64,000 bases of DNA from DASVUC01 sp038237225 (GTDB lineage: Bacteria > Planctomycetota > Phycisphaerae > Tepidisphaerales > Tepidisphaeraceae): the NCBI GenBank assembly GCA_038237225.1, contig JBBRYX010000022.1, positions 24,236 to 88,235 of the forward strand, given 5' to 3'. The translations under genes and the position numbers were made by a program. The notes beneath the pieces are model-generated. The model was not told the DNA's origin. It ran no database searches and saw nothing but the letters and a program-made list of their open reading frames with translations. Below, one piece after another: positions 50,444-58,110 of this stretch; the stretch's first letter is position 1, and every line of letters begins with the position of its first letter.

Positions 50444-51571
50444 GTGGTTCAGGATTACGATGCGATTGTAGTCGGCGTGGGGGCGATGGGATCGGCGGCG
50501 TGCTATCACCTTGCCGCGCGCGGCGTTCGGGTTTTAGGGTTGGATCGGTTTGCGATTCCGAACACCCTGGGGAGTTCGCATGGGTTTTCTCGAATGATTC
50601 GGATGGCGTATTTTGAGCATGCGGATTATGTGCCGCTGCTGCGGCGGGCGTTTGGGTTGTGGGAGGAGTTGGAGCGAGCGAGCGGGGAGAAGTTATTTTA
50701 CAAGGTGGGGGGGATTTATATGGGGCGTGCTTCGGATCCGGCGATTGCAGGCGCGCTGCTCAGTGCGCGGACCCATCAGCTATCGCATGAGGAATTGTCC
50801 CGCATTGAGCTTGGGGAGAGGTATCCGCAGTTTCGGTTGCCTTCTGATTTTGTGGGGATGTGGGAGGAAAACGCGGGGCTTCTGGTGCCGGAGAAATGTG
50901 TGGAAGCGCATGTGCGGTTGGCGCGCGAGGCGGGGGCGGAGGTTTATGCTGATGAAGAGGTTCTGGAGTGGCGAGAAGGGTGGGTGCGGAGTTCGCGCGG
51001 AGAGTATCGAGCGAAGGAGATTGTGTTCACGGCGGGGCCCTGGACTTCGAAGTTGGTGCGGGAGCTTGGCGTGAAGCTGGTGGTGACGCGGCAGGTGATG
51101 GGGTGGGTCTGGCCTAAGCGTCCGGAGATGTTTGCGTTGGGAACGCTGCCGGTGTGGGCGATTGGGCATGCGGATGGATCTTTGCATTATGGGTTTCCGA
51201 TATTGCCGGATGGGGAAGGGTTCAAAATCGCCTGGCATCGGGCGGGGGAAATGACGGATCCCGATACGGTGCGGCGAGAGACCTCGGCGGCGGATGAAGA
51301 GGAGTTTCGATCCGTGCTGCGGGAAATGATTCCGGAGGCGGATGGGGAACTCGCGGCGATACGCACGTGTTTGTATACCCATTCGCCGGATCATCATTTT
51401 GTGCTGGATCGGGTGCGCGGGATGAAGGGGGTTACGGTCGCGTGCGGGTTTAGTGGGCATGGATTCAAGTTTGCTTCGGTAATTGGGGAGGTGCTGGCGG
51501 ATCTGGTGACGGAGGGGAAGACGGATTTGCCGGTGGGGTTTTTGGGGATGGGGAGGTTTGAGTTTTCCTGA
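50444..51571 (+). CDS. Sarcosine oxidase / N-methyltryptophan oxidase-like flavoenzyme
   Basis: 375 residues from the GTG at 50444, with GGAAAG eight bases upstream; an ATG at 50408 would overlap the neighbour's start. A monomeric sarcosine-oxidase-type FAD enzyme (DAO family): YDAIVVGVGAMGSAACYHLA is the FAD Rossmann motif, GSSHGFSRMIRMAYFEHADY follows at the usual spacing, and CLYTHSPDHHFVLDR near 320 is the conserved C-terminal stretch. In the monomeric enzymes a Cys in CLYTNTPD binds FAD covalently; here Cys is present in the same context (RTCLYTHSPD). It would oxidise a secondary N-methyl amine, substrate unknown. Confidence 0.9.
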   Translation: MVQDYDAIVVGVGAMGSAACYHLAARGVRVLGLDRFAIPNTLGSSHGFSRMIRMAYFEHADYVPLLRRAFGLWEELERASGEKLFYKVGGIYMGRASDPAIAGALLSARTHQLSHEELSRIELGERYPQFRLPSDFVGMWEENAGLLVPEKCVEAHVRLAREAGAEVYADEEVLEWREGWVRSSRGEYRAKEIVFTAGPWTSKLVRELGVKLVVTRQVMGWVWPKRPEMFALGTLPVWAIGHADGSLHYGFPILPDGEGFKIAWHRAGEMTDPDTVRRETSAADEEEFRSVLREMIPEADGELAAIRTCLYTHSPDHHFVLDRVRGMKGVTVACGFSGHGFKFASVIGEVLADLVTEGKTDLPVGFLGMGRFEFS

Positions 51572-51683
51572 GCTGTTTCTCACCACGGAGCTGTTTCTCA
51601 CCACGGAGATCACGGAGGAACACGGAGAAAGAGTTCTATTCAAGGCGTTTTCTTCTCCGTGATCCTCCGTGATCTCCGTGGTG
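51572..51683. repeat. Hairpin of CACGGAGATCACGGAGG units
   Basis: CACCACGGAG occurs twice at the left, then ATCACGGAGGAACACGGAG; the right arm is CTCCGTGATCCTCCGTGATC and CTCCGTGGTG. A large inverted repeat immediately after the oxidase stop codon. Confidence 0.85.
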
Positions 51684-51701
51684 CATTAGATGTGACAGGA
51701 A

Positions 51702-51724
51702 CATGGGCAAGATGCCCATGCTAC
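51702..51724. repeat. Family A half element
   Basis: CATGGGCAAGATGCCCATGC with TAC, upstream of the wHTH gene. Confidence 0.75.
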
Positions 51725-51801
51725 AAAAGCAATGGCGCGGCGGGTGGGATTTTTCAGGATGAAAGTGAAGGTGCGCTTCTTGAACGTCCGATAAGAGGAG
51801 C

Positions 51802-52146
51802 ATGACGTTTGATCCGATGGTGGCCAATGCGGGGCGGCTGCGGATTCTTGCATCGCTGGCGGGGGAGCCGGCGCAGGCGTTTGTGCGGCTGCGCGCTCAG
51901 ACCGGGTTGACGGATGGGAATCTCGCGACCCATGCCAGGCGACTGCAATCAGCGGGATTCGTTGCAATTCAAAAGACGCCGGCGGAGGGGAAGATTGTGA
52001 CGACGCTGCATCTGACGGCGCGGGGGCGCGAGGCACTCGCGTCGCACGTGCGCTGTTTGGTTGAGGTGATCGACGGAAAACAACAGACCGATGCGGGGGC
52101 GCTGGTCGAGGCGGCGGCTCAGGACGATGACGACTGGGTGGATTGA
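51802..52146 (+). CDS. Winged helix-turn-helix regulator
   Basis: 114 residues. A MarR/ArsR-like winged helix covers most of the protein: NAGRLRILASLAGEPAQAFV, the recognition helix DGNLATHARRLQSAGFVAIQ, and the wing VTTLHLTARGREAL. The acidic tail (AAAQDDDDWVD) is unusual. Its last bases overlap the convergent gene at 52119. Target genes are unknown. Confidence 0.82.
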   Translation: MTFDPMVANAGRLRILASLAGEPAQAFVRLRAQTGLTDGNLATHARRLQSAGFVAIQKTPAEGKIVTTLHLTARGREALASHVRCLVEVIDGKQQTDAGALVEAAAQDDDDWVD

Positions 52147-52724
52147 GCGCTTGCGCCAAGGGTTTTAAGCTCGAGTGCGATCTTGGGTGAGTTTGTTTGC
52201 CACCAGATTTGTTTGTGGTGGTGGAGCGTTGCGACGGTGCCGTGGGCGGGGAAGACGGCGGCAAAATCGCTGCCTTGAAGTTTGTCCATGAGCGCGCGGG
52301 TGAAGTATTCCAGTTCCTCGGTGTCGTCAGGGGTAAACTGGATGGCGGCGGCGTTGGTGAGCTTCTGCAAATCCGCGGAGTTGATCGAGATGGCGTTCAG
52401 CACTTCGGGCAGCCAATCGCGGTTGCCGAAATCAAGCTCGTAGGCCCAATGGCTCTTGGGCATCAGCCAGAGATTTCCAGGCAGGGATTTGCACCACGCG
52501 AGGCAGAGGAGGCGCGCCAGGTTCGGCGGGAAGGGCTCCTGAAGGGGGTAGGTCCAGGCTTGGGCTTGATCGCGAATGCTGGGATCCCGCGGCCCGATCC
52601 AGCCGATGATCTCAGCTTCGATGCCTTGCTCGAAACCGAAAGCGCCGGAGTTGTAGTAGAGCGAGCGGAATCCCGCCGCGGTGAGTTGATTCAGAACGTG
52701 TGAATAATCGACGACCGTTGCCAT
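52119..52724 (-). CDS. Protein of unknown function
   Basis: 201 residues, no signal or membrane segment. Aromatic-rich (SLYYNSGAFGFEQGIEAEII, GNLWLMPKSHWAYELDFGNR) with mixed alpha/beta character. Lies one base downstream of the universal stress protein gene on the same strand, so both are probably co-transcribed. The 28-base overlap with the wHTH gene end to end shows how tightly they are packed. No family recognised. Confidence 0.7.
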   Translation of the reverse strand: MATVVDYSHVLNQLTAAGFRSLYYNSGAFGFEQGIEAEIIGWIGPRDPSIRDQAQAWTYPLQEPFPPNLARLLCLAWCKSLPGNLWLMPKSHWAYELDFGNRDWLPEVLNAISINSADLQKLTNAAAIQFTPDDTEELEYFTRALMDKLQGSDFAAVFPAHGTVATLHHHKQIWWQTNSPKIALELKTLGASAQSTQSSSS

Positions 52725-52725
52725 C

Positions 52726-53142
52726 TCATTTTGCCCGCAGCAGGAGCACCGGGACGCTGACCTGGTGCTGAACTTTGTGCGCGGTGACTCCGAGAAAAAG
52801 ATCGGCGAAGAAACGGTGGCCGTGGGTGGACATGGCGATGAGGTCGCAGTGCTTGTTGTTCACCCACTTGACGATTTCGTCAGCGGGGTTTCCGTAGGCA
52901 AGCTCGGCTTCGGCCTCGATGCCTTCGTCCTTGAGTTGTTGCTGGATCAGGGCGAGATACTGTTTGTCTTCGTCGATTTCAGCCGAGACGCCTTGGGCGC
53001 CGTAAGTACGAGCGGTCCAGCCATCGGCGACATGGAGCAGAACCAGTCGGGCGTTGAAGGATTTGGCGAGAGGCTTGACATGATCGAGGATGACACGATC
53101 CGCGGGGGTGGCGTCGAGGGTGACGAGGATTTTCTGATACAT
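52726..53142 (-). CDS. Universal stress protein (UspA family)
   Basis: 138 residues, a single Usp domain. Start YQKILVTLDATPADRVILDH and the ATP-binding end, which reads LIAMSTHGHRFFADLFLGVT then HKVQHQVSVPVLLLR; the consensus GxxGxxxxxxGS is degenerate, so nucleotide binding is uncertain (THGHRFFADLFLGVTAHK). Upstream of a gene of unknown function. Confidence 0.92.
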   Translation of the reverse strand: MYQKILVTLDATPADRVILDHVKPLAKSFNARLVLLHVADGWTARTYGAQGVSAEIDEDKQYLALIQQQLKDEGIEAEAELAYGNPADEIVKWVNNKHCDLIAMSTHGHRFFADLFLGVTAHKVQHQVSVPVLLLRAK

Positions 53143-53232
53143 GGTTGTGTCTTTGGTTGTTCGTAAATCCCGACGGGCCTGGAGCTCGCGGTTAAACTGC
53201 TCGCTGTTGGACGAATGGCAAGGGATACACTA

Positions 53233-54609
53233 TCAGCCTCCGTGAAAAGCGCGCGCTAAAATTCCGTATAAACCGTAGATATCGAGCGCGGTGATCAGAC
53301 CGCAGCTTGTCCATCCGGCAATCAGGAGGAACGGTCCGTTGGCGAACTTGCCCATGCGTTTTTTGGAGCTGGTGAATTGCAGCAGCGGGATCATGGCGAA
53401 GGGGAGTTGGATGCCGAGAACGACCTGGGAGAGTGTGAGGAGGTCGTTGACGGAGTTGTCGCCGCGGAGTCCGATGACGAGGACCGCGGGAATGATGGCG
53501 ACCATGCGGGTGATCATTCGGCGGAGCCACGGGCGGATTCGCCAGTGCATGAAGCCTTCCATCACGACCTGACCGGCGAGGGTGCCGGTGACGGTGGAGC
53601 TTTGGCCGGAGGCCAACAGGGCGATGGCGAAGAGGATGCTGGCGGCGGATGTTCCAAGCAGCGGGGCGAGGGTGAGATAAGCTTCCTGGATCCAGTCGTT
53701 GCCGAAGGTGATGACCTTGCCGCTGGCGAGCGTGACGCTTTCTTTCCCGAAGAAGACGATGGCGGCGAGGACCATGATCGCAGCATTGACGAGAAAGGCG
53801 ATCGAGAGGGCGAGAGTGACGTCGATGGTGTTAAGCTGAATGGCTTTTTTGATGGAGCGATCGTCGGCCTGGAAGGCGCGGGTCTGCACGAGCGCGGAAT
53901 GGAGGTAGAGGTTGTGGGGCATGACGGTCGCGCCGATGATCCCGATGGCGACGTAGATCATGGCCTGATCCTTGAAGCCGGGGCGGAGCATGGCGTGGCC
54001 GATTTCGACGAAGTCCGGCTTGGTCTGGGGAAGGACGAAGATTTCGATGAAGTAGCACCCGGCGATGGTGACGACGAGGACGAGGATGAAGGCCTCGATG
54101 ATGCGCATGCCGAAGCTTTGGAGGGAGAGGAGGAGGAAGACGTCGAAGGCGGTAACGAGGACAGCCCAGAAGAGGGGGATTCCCGGGAAGAGCAGATGAA
54201 TGGCGACGGCGGAGCCGAGGACTTCGGCGAGGTCGCAGGCGGCGATGGCGATTTCGGTGCAAAGCCAGTTGGGCCAGCGCGACCACGCGGGGTAGAAATC
54301 GCGGCAAGCCTGTGCCAGATCTTTTTTAGCGACGATGCCGAGCCGCGCGGAACAGATCTGGAGGATGATCGCCATCAAGCTGGAGAGGGCGACGACCCAC
54401 ATCAGGCCGTACTTGTAGCTGGCGCCGCCTTGCAGGTCGGTGGCCCAGTTGCCGGGGTCCATATAACCGACGGAGACGAGGATCGCGGGGCCGGCGAAGG
54501 CTTTGTACTGTTTCCAGAAGCTCGCGGTGTGAACCGGCACGGGGACGGAACCGTGCATTTCCTCGAGCGAAACGGTTCCAGCGATCGAAGTTAATTCTTG
54601 ACGGTCCAT
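53233..54609 (-). CDS. mntH: Nramp-type manganese/divalent metal transporter
   Basis: 458 residues from the ATG at 54609; the frame upstream is inside the divergent regulator. About eleven membrane helices. The metal site is seen in VGYMDPGNWATDLQGG (DPGN, helix 1) and VMPHNLYLHSALVQTR (MPH, helix 6), so manganese or iron is a likely substrate. The gene is divergent from a DtxR-type regulator with 69 bases between them that hold a palindrome. This is the usual arrangement for manganese uptake under MntR control. Confidence 0.93.
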   Translation of the reverse strand: MDRQELTSIAGTVSLEEMHGSVPVPVHTASFWKQYKAFAGPAILVSVGYMDPGNWATDLQGGASYKYGLMWVVALSSLMAIILQICSARLGIVAKKDLAQACRDFYPAWSRWPNWLCTEIAIAACDLAEVLGSAVAIHLLFPGIPLFWAVLVTAFDVFLLLSLQSFGMRIIEAFILVLVVTIAGCYFIEIFVLPQTKPDFVEIGHAMLRPGFKDQAMIYVAIGIIGATVMPHNLYLHSALVQTRAFQADDRSIKKAIQLNTIDVTLALSIAFLVNAAIMVLAAIVFFGKESVTLASGKVITFGNDWIQEAYLTLAPLLGTSAASILFAIALLASGQSSTVTGTLAGQVVMEGFMHWRIRPWLRRMITRMVAIIPAVLVIGLRGDNSVNDLLTLSQVVLGIQLPFAMIPLLQFTSSKKRMGKFANGPFLLIAGWTSCGLITALDIYGLYGILARAFHGG

Positions 54610-54640
54610 GTTCGGCGAGTAAGAATATACAAAGTTTTGG

Positions 54641-54656
54641 TTTTGGCAAGTCAAAA
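54641..54656. promoter_or_regulatory. Candidate operator between mntH and the DtxR-type regulator
   Basis: TTTTGGCAAGTCAAAA is a palindrome with five-base outer arms (TTTTG/CAAAA) in the 69-base divergent gap. A smaller one, CAAAGTTTTG, lies ten bases to the left. Position and symmetry suggest binding by the metal-dependent repressor. Confidence 0.5.
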
Positions 54657-54678
54657 TCGGGATCGAGAGGAATAGGGC

Positions 54679-55341
54679 ATGGCGACAAGCACCGTGGAGG
54701 ACTATCTCAAGACGGTTTTTTCGCAGCAGCAGCGGCATGGCGGCGGGCTGGTGCCGATGGGCGCGGTGGCGGCGGCGATGCGCGTGGCGCCGGGCACGGC
54801 GACGGCGATGATCAAGGCGCTTGCCGAATCCGGGCTGGTGGAATATGAGCCGCGGGAAGGGGTGAAGCTGAGCGCCAAGGGGGAGAAGCTGGCGTTGCAT
54901 GTTGTCAGGCGGCATCGACTGGTGGAGCTGTTTCTGGTCGAGGTGCTGGGGCTGGACTGGTCGGAAGTGGATGAGGAGGCTGAAGAGCTGGAGCATGCAA
55001 TCTCAGAGAAGGTGCTGGCTCGAATGGATGCGGTGCTGAAGTACCCGCGGACGGATCCGCATGGGGATCCGATTCCGTCTTCGCAGGGGAAGCTGGCGAA
55101 GCGCCGACTCGAGAGCCTTACGGAGTGTGAGCTGAATCGGCCGGTGCGGATTGCGCGGGTGATCGATCAGAACCCGCAGTTTCTGCAGTTCGTGGATCGA
55201 TCCAATCTCCGGCCCGGCGCCGAGGTCGTGGTGAAGAGCCGCGATGAGCTGGCGGATTCGGTGGCGGTTAAGTCGAGTCATGGAGCGGTGGTGACGCTGG
55301 GGAGCGCCTCGGCCTCAAAGATTCTTGTTGAGGCGGTGTGA
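54679..55341 (+). CDS. DtxR/MntR-family metal-dependent repressor
   Basis: 220 residues, the full three-part DtxR layout rather than the short MntR one. The N-terminal winged helix (STVEDYLKTVFSQQQRHGGG, then VAAAMRVAPGTATAMIKALA and YEPREGVKLSAKGEKLA) is followed by the dimer and metal domain with HRLVELFLVEVLGLDWSEVD, EELEHAISEKVLARMD and the HGDPIPS motif. A C-terminal SH3-like FeoA domain begins near 145. It probably represses the divergent mntH when Mn(II) or Fe(II) is plentiful. Confidence 0.92.
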   Translation: MATSTVEDYLKTVFSQQQRHGGGLVPMGAVAAAMRVAPGTATAMIKALAESGLVEYEPREGVKLSAKGEKLALHVVRRHRLVELFLVEVLGLDWSEVDEEAEELEHAISEKVLARMDAVLKYPRTDPHGDPIPSSQGKLAKRRLESLTECELNRPVRIARVIDQNPQFLQFVDRSNLRPGAEVVVKSRDELADSVAVKSSHGAVVTLGSASASKILVEAV

Positions 55342-55370
55342 TGGCTCCTGATGTCTTTGCGATGGGCGCC

Positions 55371-55517
55371 AGAGGCACGAAGGCACGAAGGCACGGAGGC
55401 ACGAAGTGAGGGGAAAGGGGCAGAGGGATCAGCGACGAAAGCGCTTCACTGTATCCCTTCTGGCCTTATCCCTCCCTGCGTGGCTCGGTGCCTTCGTGCC
55501 TCCGTGCCTGATCGAAT
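55371..55517. repeat. CACGAAGG/CACGGAGG hairpin
   Basis: AGGCACGAAGGCACGAAGGC at the left and GTGCCTTCGTGCCTCCGTGC at the right. The left arm is a run of 9-base CACGAAGGC-like units. Confidence 0.85.
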
Positions 55518-55624
55518 CCCCGCTTGGCGCTTAGGACGGGGAAGCGAATGCCTAATGCGGAATGCGAAATGCTGAAGCGGCGAGGCGGGAGGCTTTAGCG
55601 CGGGACGGGGACGCTCAGGCAAGC

Positions 55625-55720
55625 CGGGGGAATTCCAAGGGGACAGGATTCGTTTTGCCTGGCTGGGCCGCACCGACTGGATTATCCGCATGCTGCGGAA
55701 AACGAAACGAATCCTGTCCC
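55625..55720. repeat. Family H inverted repeat, copy 1
   Basis: GGGACAGGATTCGTTTT at the left and the exact complement at the right end, around GGCCGCACC-GATTATCCGCATG. The ATG begins MLRKTKRILS, which resembles the first residues of REP-associated (Y1) transposases. Confidence 0.8.
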
Positions 55721-55881
55721 TAATGCCATCACAAGGGCGTCGCGAACGCTCCGGCTGCGCCTCTGCTAAGGCCGATAAAACCCCGGTGAAAACGGACAAC
55801 AACCCCCCGCCCAATAGAAACCGATCTCGAAAGCTGGCGGAACGCGCGGCGGTGCCGGCATTTGAGGGTTTGCTCGCGCCG

Positions 55882-56133
55882 ACACAGGCGCTGACGGCGG
55901 GAACTGGGGCGCTAACGGCGGGAACACAGGCGTTGGCGGCGTCAACTCAGGCGCTGGCGCGGGGAACTCAGGCGCTGCTGTCGTCAACACAGGCGCTGCC
56001 CGCGGCAAATCATGCGCTGGTGGCGCCAGATCATGCGTTGACGGCGGGAATACAGGCGTTGCCCTCATCAACGCGAGTGCTGGTCACGCCAACCAAGGCG
56101 CTGCTCGCGCCGGGGCAGGCGCTGAAGGCTTCA
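55882..56133. repeat. 21-bp tandem array encoding seven-residue repeats
   Basis: Twelve units of exactly 21 bases with no indels. In the plus frame they read TQALTAG, TGALTAG, TQALAAS, TQALARG, TQALLSS, TQALPAA, NHALVAP, DHALTAG, IQALPSS, TRVLVTP, TKALLAP, GQALKAS. The Ala-Leu pair at positions 3-4 is kept in eleven of the twelve units, while the last three positions vary. The frame is open from 55690 to 56346, but it starts and ends in repeat DNA, so a real protein is uncertain. Confidence 0.85.
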
Positions 56134-56199
56134 AGGGCGGCGCGGGCGCGAGGCACCGGGCACCGGGCGCGGGGCGCGGGGGCGCGTGAGCGGGCGGTG

Positions 56200-56344
56200 G
56201 GAATTCCAAGGGGACAGGGAATTCCAAGGGGACGGAATTCCAAGGGGACAGGAATTCCAAGGGGACAGGATTCGTTTTGTCTGGCCGGGCCGCACCCATT
56301 AGATTATCCGCATGCCGCGGAAAAAGAAACGAATCCTGTCCCCT
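56200..56344. repeat. Family H inverted repeat, copy 2, with tandem left end
   Basis: GGAATTCCAAGGGGACAG occurs four times in a row with small changes before the GATTCGTTTTG arm; the element then runs through ATGCCGCGGAAAAAGAAACG to CCTGTCC. The ATG reads MPRKKKRILSPEAA. Confidence 0.82.
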
Positions 56345-56475
56345 GAGGCCGCGCCCTGTCCCCTGAGGCCGCGCCCTGTCCCCTGAGGCCGCGCCCTGTC
56401 CCCTGAGGCCGCGCCCTGTCCCCTGAGGCCGCGCCCTGTCCCCTGAGGCCGCGCCCTGTCCCCTGAGGCCGCGCC
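56341..56475. repeat. 20-bp tandem array
   Basis: CCCTGAGGCCGCGCCCTGTC repeated six times without change, plus a partial seventh copy. It begins exactly at the end of family H copy 2 and looks like multiplication of that element's end. Not CRISPR: there are no spacers. Confidence 0.95.
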
Positions 56476-56491
56476 ATGAACCCCGGCAGCC

Positions 56492-57466
56492 CTACGGCCG
56501 CTCCATCACGACGAGCATGTAGCGCTTTCGCTGGGCGAAGAGCGTCGGGTCGATCAGCTCAATGTTCTTGTTGGCCACGTCATTGAGCATCTCGATTAGG
56601 CCGCTCAGGAGGTGATGCAAGTCCGGCTGCTTTCGGCGCAGGCGGAGGAACGAGAACTGCATCAGCGGAATCCCAAGCCTTGTAGCCCACATGTGGACGA
56701 ACGCGAGCGTGGGCAGGATGTTGGCGGTGATGTCGCGCTCGTAGGTGATGCGCCAGCCCGTCTCCGCGAGCTTTTGTGTGAACACGTCCCAGTGATGGCA
56801 GGAATTGTCATTCGAGCGCTGCGCATGAAAGAAGTCGCACGCGATCCACTTGCCACCCGGCGCGAGAATCTTCGCGAGGATCGTCAGGCTCGGGTCCAGC
56901 TTGAGATACTGGAGCGACTCCGACGTGTAGATCGTGCCGAACCGTTGCAGGTAGTCATCACTCGAGATCCGCTCGAACTTGCCGTGGATCAGCGGGACGT
57001 CCGGGAGCGTTGACCGAAGGTGCGCCGCTTGGAGACGATCCGGCGTGAGCGCTGTGGGTTTATGACCGCGTTCAACCAGCATGCGCGAAAGCCCACCCAT
57101 CCCGCAGCCGACATCGAGCGCCGGTTTGGCTGGATCCCCCGCCAAGTCCAGGAGCAACTCCGCATACCGGTGCTGGGCGCGGACGATGTCGGCGAGGCTG
57201 ATGTCCTCGGGCTTCCGGGTCGGGTCATCGAAGTACCCGAGATGCAGAAACTCGCTCGGCAGAATCTGCGAGTAGAGGGCGAGCTGCGCATCCTGGTGCG
57301 CGTGGCGCGTCTTCTTGCGGTTGATCTGGAGGCGAAGCGCCTGGAACAGGTGGGTGGGGTTCAGGACACGTCCAAGAACGCGCGTGGTAACAGCCTTGCC
57401 GAAGATCTTGCGAGCCGCGCTGTCCGATTGCAGAGCCACAGCGTCGTTGGTTGTCACATCAGTCAT
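56492..57466 (-). CDS. SAM-dependent methyltransferase
   Basis: 324 residues from the ATG at 57466; the frame upstream runs through family H copy 3. A class I methyltransferase: KPALDVGCGMGGLSRMLVER (SAM motif I, about residue 120), LIHGKFERI and ESLQYLKLDPSL (motif II-III), LAPGGKWIACDFF (motif IV), and a mostly helical C-terminal part. The extra N-terminal 80 residues and the QYLKLD helix are like cyclopropane-fatty-acid-type or tocopherol-type methyltransferases. Substrate unknown. It is squeezed between repeat arrays. Confidence 0.82.
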   Translation of the reverse strand: MTDVTTNDAVALQSDSAARKIFGKAVTTRVLGRVLNPTHLFQALRLQINRKKTRHAHQDAQLALYSQILPSEFLHLGYFDDPTRKPEDISLADIVRAQHRYAELLLDLAGDPAKPALDVGCGMGGLSRMLVERGHKPTALTPDRLQAAHLRSTLPDVPLIHGKFERISSDDYLQRFGTIYTSESLQYLKLDPSLTILAKILAPGGKWIACDFFHAQRSNDNSCHHWDVFTQKLAETGWRITYERDITANILPTLAFVHMWATRLGIPLMQFSFLRLRRKQPDLHHLLSGLIEMLNDVANKNIELIDPTLFAQRKRYMLVVMERP

Positions 57467-57522
57467 TGCCAGCACTGTATCGGGGATTCCCTGAGACGGG
57501 TGACCCGCGAAATCGAATGCAC

Positions 57523-57620
57523 GGGGGAATTCCAAGGGGACAGGATTCGTTTTGCCTGGCCGGGCCGCACACATTAGATTATCCGCATGCCGCGGAAAAC
57601 GAAACGAATCCTGTCCCCTT
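57523..57620. repeat. Family H inverted repeat, copy 3
   Basis: GGGGACAGGATTCGTTTTGC at the left to GAAACGAATCCTGTCCCC at the right. The internal ATG reads MPRKTKRILSP followed by a stop. Confidence 0.85.
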
Positions 57621-57663
57621 AGGGCGCGCCGGATCGGTTCCGTGGTCTGCCCGCCAAGGAATA

Positions 57664-57903
57664 ATGGTTATGCCTCGCTACGCATCCATACTGCTCGCTG
57701 TGGTTCTCGTCGCAGTCGCGGCGTACTGCGTCTTCGGGTTTCTCGCGACCTACGAACCGCCCGGAGCGCCCGTGTTGCGGGTGATCTATGCGGCCGTCGG
57801 TCTGCTGTCGCTCATCGGAGCGGGCGGGCTGATCTTCCGCTCTCGCGGCAGACCGTCGCGTGGCTTTCCCATTGAGCTTCGTCCCCCGAAGGGCGAGGCA
57901 TAA
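57664..57903 (+). CDS. Small two-helix membrane protein
   Basis: 79 residues from the ATG at 57664 (AAGGA five bases upstream). Two hydrophobic helices: YASILLAVVLVAVAAYCVFG and VIYAAVGLLSLIGAGGLIF, then a short basic tail. No family recognised. It follows family H copy 3 by 43 bases. Confidence 0.55.
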   Translation: MVMPRYASILLAVVLVAVAAYCVFGFLATYEPPGAPVLRVIYAAVGLLSLIGAGGLIFRSRGRPSRGFPIELRPPKGEA

Positions 57904-57961
57904 CCCGCCACTGGAGCGGAGCGCGCCGGCGGGATACTTCTCCTGCGAGGACGCTAAAAGG

Positions 57962-58075
57962 TCAGGTCTCAATCCACAAAAACTCAAACCAGATCCGCAT
58001 CCATCCGCGTTCATCCGTGTTCGTCTGCGGTTCTGACCTCTTCTCCTCTTTATTCTCCGCGTCTCCGTGGTGAAT
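57962..58075. repeat. Repeat-like spacer (ATCCGCGTTCATCCGTG type)
   Basis: AGATCCGCATCCATCCGCGT and TTCATCCGTGTTCGTCTGCG followed by TTCTCCGCGTCTCCGTGGTG. These are single arms of the CGGAGA-type repeats seen elsewhere in the window. No gene. Confidence 0.55.
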
Positions 58076-58110
58076 GAACAACCGCTCCGCTGAAATGAAC
58101 CTATCTGTTG

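Noticed and set aside
55690..56346. 219-codon protein over the 21-bp array
   Set aside because: The frame begins in one family H element and ends in another, with no ribosome-binding site. It is treated as repeat DNA, with the possibility of a peptide noted separately.
56341..56475. CRISPR array
   Set aside because: Repeats are adjacent with no spacers and no cas gene is nearby; it is a simple tandem array.
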